DNA of 64,000 bases from Pseudomonas ceruminis (GCF_021602025.1 NZ_BQHW01000002.1:124001-188000), one strand, 5' to 3'. Numbered from the stretch's first letter, positions 25,386 through 35,971 are shown. The notes: generated from the sequence alone by a model not told the origin. A program made the numbers and translations.

Positions 25386-28300
25386 ATGATCACACGCGTG
25401 CCGGTAGCCGTGCTCCTGGTCATGGCCCTGGCCTGCAGCTCGCTCGCCGCGCTTGCCGACAGCGAGCCACGGCACCTGCTGGCCCGCGCCGCCAGCGCGG
25501 CGCAACCCATGCAACTGGCCCCTGAAGACCGGCAATGGCTACAGCAGCGCAACGTGTTGCTACTGGGCAGCTCGCGCCCCGATTACCCGCCCTTCGAGAT
25601 CAATGTCAGCCTGGCCGACTACGAAGGCCTCAGCGCCGATTATGCTGGGCTGATTGCCGAGCAGCTGGGCATACCGATTGAGGTCAGGCGCTTTTCCAGC
25701 CGCCAGGAAGCGATTACAGCCCTGCGTGAAGGCAAGATCGACTTGCTGGGTAGCTCCAACGGCTTCGAGGCGGCCGATGCCCACATCAGCCTCAGCCTTC
25801 CCTATGCTGATGATCTGCCCGTCATTGTCACCCGCGAAGGACGGACACTGAAAAACGACGCCGACCTTGCCGGCCTGCGCCTGGCGATGGTCGATCACTA
25901 CCTGCCGGGTGAGTCCGCGCGCTCGCTTTACCCCAAGGCACAACTGAGCCTCTACCGCTCCACCCTGACCGGCCTGGCCGCAGTCGAAATGGGTGAGGCC
26001 GATGCCTACCTGGGCGATGCCATCAGTACCGACTTTCTGATCGGTAAGAGCTTCCAGGGTACGTTGAAGATCGACCATTTCTGCCAAGGGCCTGCAGGCA
26101 GCTTCTCCTTCGCCATGGCCAATGACAATGTACGCTTGCACCGTCTGGTGAATGCCGCGCTGGGCAGGATCACCGAAAGCGAGCGGCTGACTATTCTGCG
26201 CCGCTGGACCAGCGGCAACACCAGCTTGTTGCTCGAGCGCCGGCTGTCAGCCCTTACCGATGAGGAGCAGGCGTGGATAGCTCGCCATCCGAACGTCACG
26301 GTGCTGGTGGACACGGCGCTGGCCCCGCTCACTTTCAATGACGCCCAGCACCGCATAAGTGGTATTACCGTCGACCTGCTCAAGCAGATCAGTTTGCGTA
26401 CCGGGTTACAGTTCCGGTTCATCGAGCGCGACAGCGTGCAAACCATGGTCGAACAGGTGGCACGTGGCGAGGCGCAGATGATCGGTGCCTTGGGCTACGG
26501 CAGCGAGCGCGCCACACATCTGCGCTACACCCGGCCCTACCTGGTCAGCCCCAGAGTATTGGTAACCCGCAACCAGCCTGCCTGGCCGCTGCTGACCCGC
26601 AGCCTACCTGGCCAGCGCATCGCCCTGCTGCATGGCTCGCACCTGCGCGAAGATGTGCAGGGGCGATACCCGGATGCACAGATTGTCGAGGTGAACAATC
26701 CGCTGGGCTTGATGGAAGCGGTGGCCAATGGCGACGCAGAAGTCGCGTACAGCAGCCACATCAACGCGTCGTACTACATCAGCCACGTATTCAAGGATCG
26801 ATTGCGCATCGCCCGTGTGCTCGGCGATGAACAAGCCATCGCGGCTTTCGCCGTTACCCCCGGCGAGCCGCAGTTGCAGGCCATCCTGGACAAGGCGCTG
26901 CTGAGCATCCCCCCGGAAGAGCTGGATCAGTTGATCAATCGCTGGCGCACCAGCTCATTGGTCAGCGACAGCCCCTGGCGAAACTACCGCACGCTGGTGT
27001 TGCAGGTGCTGCTGTTGTCTGCCCTGCTGTTGGCGGGTGTGGTGTTCTGGAACAGTTACCTGCGCAAGCTCATCCATCAACGTACCGAAGCACAGCGCGC
27101 GCTGCAGGTGCAGTTGGCCCTCAGCCGTGGCCTGCTCGAACAGCTGCGCCAGGCCAAAGACGACGCCGAGCTCGCCAGCCAGACCAAGAGTACGTTCCTG
27201 GCCACCATGAGCCACGAGATCCGCACGCCCATGAATGCGGTGATCGGTCTGCTCGAATTGGCCCTGGAAGACAGCCGTGCCGGCCGCTGTGACCCCCTCA
27301 CCCTGCATACCGCCTACGATTCGGCCATTGGCCTGCTTGGCCTGATTGGCGACATTCTCGACATTTCACGGGTCGAATCCGGGCACATGACCCTGCAACC
27401 AGTCGCCACCGACCTGGTCGAGCTGGTGCGCGGCACGGTGCGAGTGTTCGAGGGCAACGCGAGGACCAAGGGCCTGCACCTGCAAAGCGAGCTGCCCAAC
27501 GGCTCAGCCTGGGTGCTGGCCGACCCGCTGCGCATCAAGCAAATCCTCTCCAACCTGCTGAGTAATGCCATCAAGTTCACCGAGCGAGGGGAGGTACACA
27601 CGAGCCTGATGCTTACCCCAGCCAACGCTGGCAACCAGGTGCAGGTCGCGCTGTGCGTCCGGGATACAGGCGTTGGCATTGCCGCGGCCGACCAGGCTCG
27701 GTTGTTCAACGCCTTCGTTCAAGCCGAAGGCCCGCGGGCGCGCCAGGGCGCCGGCCTGGGCCTGGTGATCAGCCGTACGCTGGCCGAACTGATGGGCGGC
27801 ACCGTGACCCTGCAAAGCGTTCAGGGCATCGGCACCAAGGTGCAGGTGCATTTGCTGCTATCGACCTGCGAAGCACCCGCGCCCGATGAACACCACGCAC
27901 CTGCCCAGGCAGGCGAACGCGGGCCGCTGGACATTCTGGTGGTCGATGACTACCCCGCCAACCTGCTGCTGCTGGAAAAACAGCTCACGACCCTGGGCCA
28001 TCGCACCACCCTGGCGAAAAATGGCGAAGTAGCGCTGGCCTGCTGGCAGAATGCGGCGTTCGACCTGGTGATTACCGATTGCAGCATGCCGGTCATGGAC
28101 GGTCACGAACTGACCCGCAGAATTCGCCAACTGGAGCGCGAACGCGGGTTGCCCGGCTGCCGAATCCTCGGTGTCACCGCCAACGCCCAGGCCGAGGAAC
28201 GCGAGCGTTGCCTGGCCAGCGGCATGGATGATTGCCTGTTCAAGCCGATCGGCCTGAACGCCCTCAAAGCACACCTGCCACAAGCAGGCGCTGACCCCAG

Positions 28301-28664
28301 CGCACCGGCCGCCAGGGCCAGCGGTTTCAACCTGAACGAACTCCGTCACCTGACCCAGGACGACGAGCAATTGGCTCGACGCCTGCTTGAGCAACTTGCG
28401 CAAAGTGCCAGTGAAGACCTTGCTGCTCTGTGCGCGCTCGGCGCCACCCCGGAAGGCAACGACCTGCGCCCCGTCGTGCACCGTATCAAAGGTGGCGCCA
28501 AGATGCTCAGGGTGCGCGGCGTGGTGCGCGATTGCGAAGCCATTGAACAGGCCCACGCCCAGGGGATACCCACCGACGCCCTACGCCAGCAGCTCGAAAC
28601 CAGCCTACGAACCTTGCTGCGCGAGCTGGCCGAAGCCCTCAGTGCAATTGAAGCGTCGAGTTGA
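25386..28664 (+). CDS. BvgS/EvgS-like hybrid sensor kinase (phosphorelay)
   Basis: 1092 residues. Signal peptide, then two periplasmic SBP_bac_3 (Venus flytrap) domains (about 45-270 and 290-515), one membrane helix (536-559), a linker of only about 40 residues, HisKA with His610 ([13 protein letters not shown]), HATPase ([21 protein letters not shown]), receiver with Asp898 ([12 protein letters not shown]), and HPt with His1032 ([11 protein letters not shown]). The PAS domain of Bordetella BvgS is missing, as in EvgS. Signal would pass His610, Asp898, His1032 to Asp53 of the adjacent regulator. The ligand is unknown. Its last 26 bases overlap the convergent chemoreceptor gene. Confidence 0.92.
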   Translation: MITRVPVAVLLVMALACSSLAALADSEPRHLLARAASAAQPMQLAPEDRQWLQQRNVLLLGSSRPDYPPFEINVSLADYEGLSADYAGLIAEQLGIPIEVRRFSSRQEAITALREGKIDLLGSSNGFEAADAHISLSLPYADDLPVIVTREGRTLKNDADLAGLRLAMVDHYLPGESARSLYPKAQLSLYRSTLTGLAAVEMGEADAYLGDAISTDFLIGKSFQGTLKIDHFCQGPAGSFSFAMANDNVRLHRLVNAALGRITESERLTILRRWTSGNTSLLLERRLSALTDEEQAWIARHPNVTVLVDTALAPLTFNDAQHRISGITVDLLKQISLRTGLQFRFIERDSVQTMVEQVARGEAQMIGALGYGSERATHLRYTRPYLVSPRVLVTRNQPAWPLLTRSLPGQRIALLHGSHLREDVQGRYPDAQIVEVNNPLGLMEAVANGDAEVAYSSHINASYYISHVFKDRLRIARVLGDEQAIAAFAVTPGEPQLQAILDKALLSIPPEELDQLINRWRTSSLVSDSPWRNYRTLVLQVLLLSALLLAGVVFWNSYLRKLIHQRTEAQRALQVQLALSRGLLEQLRQAKDDAELASQTKSTFLATMSHEIRTPMNAVIGLLELALEDSRAGRCDPLTLHTAYDSAIGLLGLIGDILDISRVESGHMTLQPVATDLVELVRGTVRVFEGNARTKGLHLQSELPNGSAWVLADPLRIKQILSNLLSNAIKFTERGEVHTSLMLTPANAGNQVQVALCVRDTGVGIAAADQARLFNAFVQAEGPRARQGAGLGLVISRTLAELMGGTVTLQSVQGIGTKVQVHLLLSTCEAPAPDEHHAPAQAGERGPLDILVVDDYPANLLLLEKQLTTLGHRTTLAKNGEVALACWQNAAFDLVITDCSMPVMDGHELTRRIRQLERERGLPGCRILGVTANAQAEERERCLASGMDDCLFKPIGLNALKAHLPQAGADPSAPAARASGFNLNELRHLTQDDEQLARRLLEQLAQSASEDLAALCALGATPEGNDLRPVVHRIKGGAKMLRVRGVVRDCEAIEQAHAQGIPTDALRQQLETSLRTLLRELAEALSAIEASS

Positions 28665-29958
28665 TCTGGCTGATGGCATCGACCACGTGCCGTGAGCCCT
28701 GCTGGATCTCCATGATCACCGTACCGGCTTCGTTGGCCAAGGCAACCCCTCGCCCGGTCCGCGACAGGCTCGACTGCATGCTGGCCACCGCGGTGAGCGA
28801 AAGGTCGTGGTTCTGCCGCACCACATCAACGATCTCCAGCGTTGCCTTGCTGGTGCGCGCAGCCAGGTTGCGCACCTCGTCGGCGACCACGGCAAAGCCG
28901 CGACCATGCTCACCCGCGCGGGCTGCCTCGATGGCGGCATTGAGGGCCAGCAGGTTGGTCTGGTCAGCGATGCCGCGAATGGTCAGCACAATCTGCCCGA
29001 TCACGTCCGACTGTTTGCTGACCGCGTCGATGCTACGCGCCGCGTCGTTGAGTTCCTGGGAAATCTGCTCGATCACCTGAACGGTCTGCTGCACCACTTC
29101 GGTACCTTTGCGCGCACAGGCATCGGTCTGTACCGAGCTGGCATGAGCCGCTTCGGCAGCGCTTTGCTGAGTACTGACCTGGGCAGTGATATCACTGGCG
29201 AACTTGACCACCTTGTACAACCGGCCTTTGTTATCGAAAATCGGGTTGTAGGAAGCCTCGAGGTACACCGTCTGGCCGTGCTTGTTGACCCGTTCGAAAC
29301 GGTGAGCGTGATACTCGCCCCGGTTCAGCGAAGCCCAGAACTCACGGTAGCCAGCCGATTCTCGCTCGTGTGCATGGCAAAACAGCCCATGGTGACGGCC
29401 AGCGACCTCCTCCAGGCGGTAGCCCATGGTGGTCAGAAAGTTCTGGTTGGCTTTGATCACCCGCCCCTCTGGGCTGAATTCGACGACTGCCATGGAGCGG
29501 CCGATGGCGGTGAGCAAGCTCTTGCTTTCATGCTCATCCTTTACGCGCTGGCTGATATCGGCAGCCACCTTGATCACACTGGTGACCTGCAGGTGCTCAT
29601 CGAGCACTGGCATGTAGCTGGCCTCCAGCCAGACTTCGCGGCCTGCCTTGTCGACCCGTTCGAACGTGCCGCTGATAGCCTTGCCCTGCCCCAATTCGAG
29701 CCATAGCTGACGGTACTCGGCGCTTTTGCTATAGGCCGGGTCGCAAAACAGCCGATGGTGCTTTCCGCGCAATTCTTCGACGCTGTAGCCCATCGCCTGA
29801 CAGAAATGGGCGTTGGCGTCGAGAATGGTACCGTCAGGTGAGAACTCGATCATTGCCATGGAACGGCTGATCGCGGCCAGCTTGGCTTGCGCGTCGGCCA
29901 AGGCTTGGCGAGTGCGTTGAATCTCGATCAAATCTGACTTGCGGTGGAAGTCGAACAT
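28639..29958 (-). CDS. BdlA-like soluble PAS-PAS chemoreceptor
   Basis: 439 residues from the ATG at 29958. Two PAS domains in tandem (about 25-135 and 145-255) each with the [13 protein letters not shown] / [13 protein letters not shown] opening and a DISQR/DITAQ-type end, then a methyl-accepting signalling domain with the tip [24 protein letters not shown]. No membrane helix or HAMP. This is the layout of P. aeruginosa BdlA, the biofilm dispersion protein, and of Aer-like PAS receptors. Whether it controls dispersion or energy taxis cannot be told. The 3' end overlaps the sensor kinase gene tail to tail. Confidence 0.85.
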   Translation of the reverse strand: MFDFHRKSDLIEIQRTRQALADAQAKLAAISRSMAMIEFSPDGTILDANAHFCQAMGYSVEELRGKHHRLFCDPAYSKSAEYRQLWLELGQGKAISGTFERVDKAGREVWLEASYMPVLDEHLQVTSVIKVAADISQRVKDEHESKSLLTAIGRSMAVVEFSPEGRVIKANQNFLTTMGYRLEEVAGRHHGLFCHAHERESAGYREFWASLNRGEYHAHRFERVNKHGQTVYLEASYNPIFDNKGRLYKVVKFASDITAQVSTQQSAAEAAHASSVQTDACARKGTEVVQQTVQVIEQISQELNDAARSIDAVSKQSDVIGQIVLTIRGIADQTNLLALNAAIEAARAGEHGRGFAVVADEVRNLAARTSKATLEIVDVVRQNHDLSLTAVASMQSSLSRTGRGVALANEAGTVIMEIQQGSRHVVDAISQINSTLQLH

Positions 29959-30041
29959 GGCGCCTGGGTCCTTTATGCGCGGGGTTTCCTGAGCATAGAT
30001 CGGCGTTCTCGGCATGCAAGCACATTGCTATTGCTCGGCGA

Positions 30042-31061
30042 TCAGGAACTCTCTCGCACCACCAGTTCGAAGCCCAGGTCCTGCTGCTCGGTGGCTACAC
30101 GCTTGCCGTCGAGCAACGCCAGCAAGGCCAGTGCCGCGCCTCGCCCAACGGCAGCCCTGGGCGTGCGAATCGAGGTAAGCCGCGGGACCATGTGCGCCGA
30201 GGCGGGCAAATCATTGAAACCGACCATGGCCACCCGGCGTGGCACTTCAATGCCTTGACGCAGGGCTTGTAACACAGCCCCTTGGGCAAGGTCGTCGTTA
30301 CAGAAGAAGATGCCGTCCACATCCGGCGCCTGCGCCAGCAAGCGGGTGAACAGTTCACTGCCCAGCGCGATTGACGATGGTTGCGGTGCCAATACCTCCA
30401 GCTCGTTGGCAGCCAGGCCGGCCTCGGCCAGCGCCTGGCGGAAACCCTCTGCTCGCTGCATGACCCGTGGGTCGAGTTGCGCCGCGATGAACGCCAGGCG
30501 TCGCCGGCCCCGCTCGATCAGATGCCTGGCAGCAGCACGTCCGGCCTGCTGCTGGGAAAAGCCAACCGACAGCGCCCCCGCCTCGCCGCCCAGCTCCATC
30601 ATGTGCACACAAGGAACACCGCTGGCCGCCAGCATCTGCCGTGCGGCGTCGCTGCGATCGAAGCCGGTCAGCAGCATGCCGCACGGCTGGTAGGCCAGAT
30701 AGTTGCGAATCAGGTTTTCTTCTTCGTCGTTGTCATAGTGATAGTTGCCGATCAACACCTCGAGCCCGCGTGGGCGCATCACTTCGTGGATAGCCTCCAG
30801 GGTGTCGATGAACAGCTGGTTGGACAACGACGGGATCAGCACCACGACCGACTGGCTGCGTGCAGACGCCAGCGCCCGCGCCGCCGGGTTGGCGACGTAA
30901 CCCAGGCTCGCCGCTGCGGCAATGACCTTTTCCACCAGCGCCGGGGCAACAGTGCTGACACCACGCAGGGCGCGCGAAGCAGTAATCGGGGAAACCCCGG
31001 ATAACCTGGCGACTTCCGCCAGAGTGGGACGACCGGTAGTACGAGAGCCTGAGCGGGACAT
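30042..31061 (-). CDS. gntR: GntR, LacI-family gluconate repressor
   Basis: 339 residues from the ATG at 31061 (an upstream in-frame ATG at 31088 adds nine residues). LacI-type HTH at the N-terminus (TLAEVARLSGVSPITASRALRG) with the hinge helix NPAARALASARS, then a periplasmic-binding-protein-like effector domain. In P. putida GntR represses gluconate kinase and permease genes, and gluconate or its 6-phosphate relieves this. Divergent gntK and three matching palindromes (31107, 31236, 31835) support autoregulation and control of both downstream genes. Confidence 0.92.
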   Translation of the reverse strand: MSRSGSRTTGRPTLAEVARLSGVSPITASRALRGVSTVAPALVEKVIAAAASLGYVANPAARALASARSQSVVVLIPSLSNQLFIDTLEAIHEVMRPRGLEVLIGNYHYDNDEEENLIRNYLAYQPCGMLLTGFDRSDAARQMLAASGVPCVHMMELGGEAGALSVGFSQQQAGRAAARHLIERGRRRLAFIAAQLDPRVMQRAEGFRQALAEAGLAANELEVLAPQPSSIALGSELFTRLLAQAPDVDGIFFCNDDLAQGAVLQALRQGIEVPRRVAMVGFNDLPASAHMVPRLTSIRTPRAAVGRGAALALLALLDGKRVATEQQDLGFELVVRESS

Positions 31062-31106
31062 GAATGTTGTAATTTTACTACTTGCCAAGGGATGTGAACG
31101 GCCACT

Positions 31107-31122
31107 AAGGTAGCGCTGTCTC
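31107..31122. promoter_or_regulatory. GntR operator 1 (gntR side)
   Basis: AAGGTAGCGCTGTCTC, a near-palindrome around AGCGCT. It lies 46 bases upstream of the gntR start and shares the consensus GAGRYAGCGCTAYCTY with operators 2 and 3 (on the opposite strand). Confidence 0.65.
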
Positions 31123-31235
31123 AGGACGCAGGCAATGTAATCTTTGGTAGCGGCTACCCCATGCTCCCTGCCATGCGTCCATACTGCTTAACGACAAGAT
31201 CAATAACACCGGGCAGATGGCGTTTCGTTCAGCAC

Positions 31236-31251
31236 GAGACAGCGCTATCTC
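31236..31251. promoter_or_regulatory. GntR operator 2 (gntK side)
   Basis: GAGACAGCGCTATCTC, the most symmetric copy. It ends 18 bases before the gntK start, just before the ribosome site, where bound repressor would block transcription of gntK. Confidence 0.7.
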
Positions 31252-31269
31252 ACCCCGCAGGAGGTACTG

Positions 31270-31809
31270 ATGAATTCTTCGCTGTCCGCCATCGTGGTGA
31301 TGGGCGTGGCTGGTTGCGGCAAAAGCTGCGTCGGCTCCGCCATTGCCGCCCGCAGCGGTGGTCGTCTGATTGAAGGCGACGCGTTCCACCCTGCCGAAAA
31401 CATCCGCAAGATGAGCGCCGGCATCCCACTGGACGACACCGACCGTGCGGGCTGGCTGGTGCGTCTGGGCGAGGAACTGCAAGCCACCGTCAATGCCGGC
31501 GAGCGCCCGATCCTCACCTGTTCTGCGCTCAAACGCCGCTACCGCGACACGCTGCGCGAAGCGATGCCGGGGCTGGCCTTCGTGTTTCTGGAGCTGACCC
31601 CCGCCGAAGCGGAAAAACGCGTGCTCGCCCGCCCAGGCCATTTCATGCCGGCCAGCTTGATCGACAGCCAGTTCGCGGCCCTGGAGCCGCCCCACGGTGA
31701 GCCCCTGACGCTCCCTCTTGACGCCACCCTGCCGATAACCGCCTTGGCCGAGAAGGTCGATGCCTGGCTAAAGCCACGCGGTGAGCGGACCCTGGCGCGG
31801 ACTGCCTGA
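31270..31809 (+). CDS. gntK: Gluconokinase
   Basis: 179 residues, ATG after CAGGAGG. Shikimate-kinase-like P-loop GVAGCGKS at residues 12-19, EGDAFHPAENIRKMSAGIPLDDTDRAGWL (substrate loop, cited in part), TCSALKRRYRD, and LEPPHGEPL near the end, all typical of GntK. It phosphorylates gluconate to 6-phosphogluconate, feeding the Entner-Doudoroff pathway. Divergent from gntR; gntP follows after 112 bases that hold a third operator. Confidence 0.95.
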   Translation: MNSSLSAIVVMGVAGCGKSCVGSAIAARSGGRLIEGDAFHPAENIRKMSAGIPLDDTDRAGWLVRLGEELQATVNAGERPILTCSALKRRYRDTLREAMPGLAFVFLELTPAEAEKRVLARPGHFMPASLIDSQFAALEPPHGEPLTLPLDATLPITALAEKVDAWLKPRGERTLARTA

Positions 31810-31834
31810 ACCTGGCGGTCCTTCCGGCTCACCA

Positions 31835-31850
31835 AAGATAGCGCTACCTC
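31835..31850. promoter_or_regulatory. GntR operator 3 (before gntP)
   Basis: AAGATAGCGCTACCTC, with the same AGCGCT centre as operators 1 and 2. Its place between gntK and gntP suggests that gntP has its own GntR-controlled promoter or that the site supports looping. Confidence 0.65.
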
Positions 31851-31921
31851 GACGCCTGATGGCGGCAAAAGTTCAATTTAAGCAACGCCAAAAACAACGA
31901 TAAGACCGAGGCATACACACC

Positions 31922-33274
31922 ATGTTCGGACTGGCTACAGATACCTACCTGCTGCTCGACGCTCTGGTAACCATCGTCGGGCTGATCCTGCTGATCACCC
32001 ATTTCAAAGTTCACCCCTTCGTCGCCCTAACCCTGGCGGCGGGCTTCCTCGGCCTGACCTCCGGCATGCCGGTGGCCAAGGTCATGAAGTCGTTCCAGGA
32101 CGGGTTCGGTGGCGTGCTGGGCTTTGTCGGCATCGTCCTCGCGCTGGGTACCATGCTCGGCAAGCTGATGGCCGACTCCGGCGGCGCCGATCAGATCGCG
32201 CAAACCTTGATCCGCGCCTTTGGCAAGAAGAACGTGCACTGGGCCATGATGTTCGCCGCCTTCCTGGTTGGCATCCCGCTGTTCTTCGAAATTGGCTTTG
32301 TGCTGCTGATACCGCTGGTATTCATTGTCGCTCGACGTTCGGGCGTTTCCCTGATCAAGATCGGCATCCCGCTGCTGGCCGGGCTGTCGGTGGTGCATGG
32401 GCTGGTGCCACCGCATCCTGGGCCTTTGCTGGCGATTGGCATTTTCCACGCCGACATCGGCAAAACCATCTTTTACGGCCTGCTAATTGCGCTGCCTACG
32501 GCAATCATCGCCGGGCCGCTGTACGGCAACTTCATTGCCCGCTACATCCCCGGCAACCCGTCGCAGGCGCTGATGGACCAGATTGCCAAGGAATCCGACC
32601 AAAGCAACCTGCCCAGCTTCACCATCACGCTGGTCACCGTGCTGCTACCGGTGGCGTTGATGCTGCTCAAGACCTTTGCTGACGTAGTGCTGCCGGCCGA
32701 GCACATCATTCGCCAGTGGATGGACCTGATCGGGCACCCCATCACGGCCCTGCTCGCCGCCTTGCTGCTGGCGTTCTATACCTTCGGCTCGGCGCGGGGC
32801 TTCAACCGCCAGCAGATCATGAAAATGCTTGATCAGAGCCTGGCGCCAACAGCAGCCATCGTGCTGATTGTCGGCGCGGGGGGCGGCTTCAAGCAGATGC
32901 TGGTAGATACCGGGGTCGGCAACGTGATCGGGCAGATGGCAGTGCAGGCGGAGATCTCGCCCATCATGCTCGCCTGGCTGGTGGCGGCGGTGATCCGCAT
33001 CGCCACGGGCTCGGCGACAGTGGCGACCATTACCGGCGCTGGCATTGTCGCCCCGGTAATCGACCTGGTACCCGGGGTCAACCGCGAATTGCTGGTGCTG
33101 GCCACCGGCGCCGGGTCACTGATTCTGTCCCACGTGAACGATGCTGGCTTCTGGCTGGTGAAGCAGTACTTCAACATGACCGTGGCTGAAACCTTCAAGA
33201 CCTGGAGCATGATGGAGACCATTCTTTCAGTGGTCGGCATCCTCTTCATCATGTTGCTGTCGATGGTGGTGTGA
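31922..33274 (+). CDS. gntP: Gluconate permease (GntP family)
   Basis: 450 residues, about 12-14 membrane helices. GntP-family signatures: FGGVLGFVGIVLALGTMLGKLM, GIPLFFEIGFVLLIPL, HGLVPPHPGPLLA, and ATGSATVATITGAGI near the C-terminus. It imports gluconate with protons. The next step is gntK upstream. It ends 83 bases before a small exported protein gene. Confidence 0.95.
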   Translation: MFGLATDTYLLLDALVTIVGLILLITHFKVHPFVALTLAAGFLGLTSGMPVAKVMKSFQDGFGGVLGFVGIVLALGTMLGKLMADSGGADQIAQTLIRAFGKKNVHWAMMFAAFLVGIPLFFEIGFVLLIPLVFIVARRSGVSLIKIGIPLLAGLSVVHGLVPPHPGPLLAIGIFHADIGKTIFYGLLIALPTAIIAGPLYGNFIARYIPGNPSQALMDQIAKESDQSNLPSFTITLVTVLLPVALMLLKTFADVVLPAEHIIRQWMDLIGHPITALLAALLLAFYTFGSARGFNRQQIMKMLDQSLAPTAAIVLIVGAGGGFKQMLVDTGVGNVIGQMAVQAEISPIMLAWLVAAVIRIATGSATVATITGAGIVAPVIDLVPGVNRELLVLATGAGSLILSHVNDAGFWLVKQYFNMTVAETFKTWSMMETILSVVGILFIMLLSMVV

Positions 33275-33357
33275 CCGCTGATCGGGGTAATGGCACCTTG
33301 TCGTTGCGGGTAGGGCCGAACAGTAATACCGCCCTACCTCGCAAAGGAGACTGCCCC

Positions 33358-33657
33358 ATGACTCGATCAACCCTGCTGCTCGCCGCCCTGCTTGCTTCGC
33401 CGCTGGCCCTGGCGGTCGGCACCGGCCCGACCTACCCCGACGACCCACACAATCCGGCTCCTCAGCCGGGGGTCGACAGCACGCTCAACCCAATCGAAAA
33501 GCCTATGCCTCGGGATACTGACCCACGGATCCAGGGTAACGACCCGGAGAGTCCACCTGCCCAGCAGAATGACAACCGCGACCTGCCCGGAATGGATGGC
33601 AGTGGCTCGGAAGGCAGCGCAGGGTCGGGGGCTGGCGAGGGCGGCCGCAGCCAATAG
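33358..33657 (+). CDS. Small exported Pro/Gly/Asp-rich protein
   Basis: 99 residues from the ATG at 33358 after AAAGGAGA. A clear signal peptide (STLLLAALLASPLALA) precedes a disordered chain: PTYPDDPHNPAPQPGVD, PMPRDTDPRIQGNDPESPP and a Gly/Ser/Glu tail. No domain is recognised. Homologues sit next to gntP in P. putida strains as I recall, but a role in gluconate use is not shown. Confidence 0.75.
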   Translation: MTRSTLLLAALLASPLALAVGTGPTYPDDPHNPAPQPGVDSTLNPIEKPMPRDTDPRIQGNDPESPPAQQNDNRDLPGMDGSGSEGSAGSGAGEGGRSQ

Positions 33658-33712
33658 GCATCAAGGCGCCCTAGCGCTCCAAACTCGACACGCCAGGGGC
33701 CAGCGGCACTGG

Positions 33713-34693
33713 CTAGTAATCGAACCGGTCCACCGCGCGCCGCCGTTCGTTGTCATCCCGCCGGTCATAACTGGCAGTGGTCTGGATATTGGCATGGTGG
33801 GCCAGCTTTTGCGCAATCGACAGGTCATGCTCCTCGATTACCCGGGTGATGAATGCCCGGCGGAAATCATGGGGCATGATCTTCACCCCGACTTGTGCCC
33901 CCCGTTGGCGTGCGATGTAGTAAATCGCATGCTTGGTGATGCGCGCGCGAGTGATGTGGTTGCCCCGGCGGATGCGGTTGAACAGGAACGGATCGTCCGT
34001 TGCGCCCTCGGGCAAGGCCTCGCGACGCAGGTCCAACCAGGCCTGAAGCTTTTCAAAAGCCCAGGCCGGGGCGTACTTGATCAACTGCCGGTTGCCCTTG
34101 CCCAGCACTTGAAGGCAGCGTGCTTCGAAGTCTACCTGGTCAAGGTCTATGTCCACTGACTCTGACTTGCGCATGCCCGTGCCGTACAGCAAGGCGATGA
34201 TCGCCGCATCACGTACGCCCTGGGGACGTGGGTCAGCAGCGCACACGTCCATCAATTCACGGATCAGGCTGCGGCGCAGGTTGCGCCCAGGCGGCAGGCG
34301 GCTGCCCGTTGCCGGTTTGACTTCCCGGATACGCAGCAACTGCTCGTGGCCGATGAGGCCTTGGCGCCAGGCTTCGTTCATTACCCCGCGTACAGCGTTC
34401 ACATAAAGTGATGAACTGTTGGGGGCGTAGCCGTCGGCACGCAGGGCCGCCACCAGGGCAATCACCTGACCCGGTTCCAGCCGATGCCATGGCACGTCGA
34501 CCAGGTTGCAATCGACGAAACCAAGCCGGTCGGCGGCGTCCTGAAGGATATAGCGCATGGTCTGCTGGCTGGAGGGGGCCAGCCGTGCCAGGTACTGCAA
34601 CAGCGGATTTTGCGAAAGGTCGGACAAAACGTGAATCCTGTAGCGAAGCCTGGCGCGAGCGATAGCCTCCAGGCGTGAAGCGAACAATGCCAT
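33713..34693 (-). CDS. Stand-alone tyrosine recombinase
   Basis: 326 residues. The catalytic domain is complete: Arg175 (GTGMRKSE), Lys199 (LGKGNRQ), His275 and Arg278 (PHDFRRAF), His299 (LAHHANIQTT) and Tyr309 (ASYDRR). The N-terminal core-binding (SAM-like) region spans about 30-120. There is no excisionase gene, phage gene or obvious att repeat nearby, so it is not a current prophage integrase; it may act like XerC/D-type or transposon-borne recombinases, or be a relic. It is divergent from the DUF1345 gene. Confidence 0.85.
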   Translation of the reverse strand: MALFASRLEAIARARLRYRIHVLSDLSQNPLLQYLARLAPSSQQTMRYILQDAADRLGFVDCNLVDVPWHRLEPGQVIALVAALRADGYAPNSSSLYVNAVRGVMNEAWRQGLIGHEQLLRIREVKPATGSRLPPGRNLRRSLIRELMDVCAADPRPQGVRDAAIIALLYGTGMRKSESVDIDLDQVDFEARCLQVLGKGNRQLIKYAPAWAFEKLQAWLDLRREALPEGATDDPFLFNRIRRGNHITRARITKHAIYYIARQRGAQVGVKIMPHDFRRAFITRVIEEHDLSIAQKLAHHANIQTTASYDRRDDNERRRAVDRFDY

Positions 34694-34788
34694 TACCTTG
34701 ATTTTTCAAGGGATTCGACACGGGCATGAGCCGAAATGTTATCCCATAGGCTATCGTGGTAGCCATGACTCCCTGTCGATGAGACTCC

Positions 34789-35436
34789 ATGGCCCTTCAC
34801 CGTCTGACGCGTACCCATCCCCGCCTGAGCATCGCCGCGCTGGTCGGCATCACCGGCGCCTGGCTGATCCCGGCTGCCGACATCATCCAGCATATCCTGG
34901 CCGGCTGGAACCTGGGGGTGTGGCTGTACCTGGTGCTGGTGCTATGGCTGACGTGCCGGGCGACGCCCGACCGGGTTCGTAACGTTGCTCAGGTGGAGGA
35001 CGAAAACGCCGGCCTGGTGCTGTTCACCGTCAGCATTGCCGCTGTTGCCAGCCTTGCGGCGGTGACGCTGCAACTGGTGTCCAGCCGTGGCCTGCAGGGC
35101 AACGCCCTGGCGCTGCACTACCTTTACACCGGTTTGACAGTGGCGGGCTCCTGGTTGCTGATCGGCTGTATCTTCAGCCTGCACTACGCTCGGCTGTTCT
35201 ATACCGGCAACGGGCGCGAACCTGTGCTGCGCTTCGCCGACGGCGAATGCAACCCCGATTACTGGGACTTCCATTACTTCTCGTTCACCATCAGCGTTGC
35301 CGTGCAAACATCCGACATTGGCGTCGCAGGCCGAGGCATGCGCCGGGTGGTGCTGGCCCATTCACTGATCGGGTTCATCTTCAATACAGCGATTATCGGG
35401 TTCACCATCAATATCGCCGCCGGCCTGCTCGGCTAG
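34789..35436 (+). CDS. DUF1345 membrane protein
   Basis: 215 residues with about five membrane helices. The family hallmark is [42 protein letters not shown] (in part) near the C-terminus, reminiscent of an ion-channel-like 'TSD' turn, and [28 protein letters not shown] in the middle. Function is not known. It is a single gene; the 274 bases after it hold no recognised feature. Confidence 0.85.
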   Translation: MALHRLTRTHPRLSIAALVGITGAWLIPAADIIQHILAGWNLGVWLYLVLVLWLTCRATPDRVRNVAQVEDENAGLVLFTVSIAAVASLAAVTLQLVSSRGLQGNALALHYLYTGLTVAGSWLLIGCIFSLHYARLFYTGNGREPVLRFADGECNPDYWDFHYFSFTISVAVQTSDIGVAGRGMRRVVLAHSLIGFIFNTAIIGFTINIAAGLLG

Positions 35437-35710
35437 CACGCGCCGCTCGTCCGAAACTGTCGTGCGTCAAACCGGGGTTAAAAATAGCAGAGCCGAGCAT
35501 CAGGATTACTGCCGCTGTGCAGAGAAAACGTTTGCCACGCCATTTGCTGCCAAACGGCGTCCAAGAGCGATGTGTGAACGGCGTCATGCATCAGTACATC
35601 GGTCTGGTTTTCACCGCAGCGCTGCCCAGCCAGGTGCTATGGTTAGTTTCCCGGCGGCCGTGCTCGCGGCCAACCAATCACCGCGTCCAGGCATGGACAA
35701 GGAGGCTGGC

Positions 35711-35971
35711 ATGAACAAGATGACGTTCCCCAACGCCTGCCAGGTGATGCGCTGGCACTTCCACCCGCTGGGCTTCGAAGCCAGCATGGATGCGCCGCGC
35801 AGCATGATTGCCCGCCTGTTCGACAGGGCCACGGGCGAGACCTTGCTGGCCATTGCCGGTATCCCGTGCACCTCCATCATGGCAGCGGCGGATGTCGAAC
35901 GCATCATCGAGGCTGTCGAGGCTGAGATGGATGCCTTTTTGCCCGCCTTCGTCCTGCGTGACGCCGGTTAA
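35711..35971 (+). CDS. DUF1652 small protein
   Basis: 86 residues from the ATG at 35711 after an excellent AAGGAGG. The pattern MTFPNACQVMRWHFHPLGFEASMDAP and the following IARLFDRATGETLLAIAGIPC match the Pseudomonas-specific DUF1652 family. No signal peptide. Function unknown. Its stop overlaps the convergent GGDEF-EAL gene by four bases. Confidence 0.85.
   Translation: MNKMTFPNACQVMRWHFHPLGFEASMDAPRSMIARLFDRATGETLLAIAGIPCTSIMAAADVERIIEAVEAEMDAFLPAFVLRDAG

Noticed and set aside
35437-35710. Extended reading frame upstream of the DUF1652 gene
   Set aside because: The family begins at MNKMTFPNA; the ATG at 35711 has a near-perfect AAGGAGG, and the upstream residues look like translated intergenic DNA.
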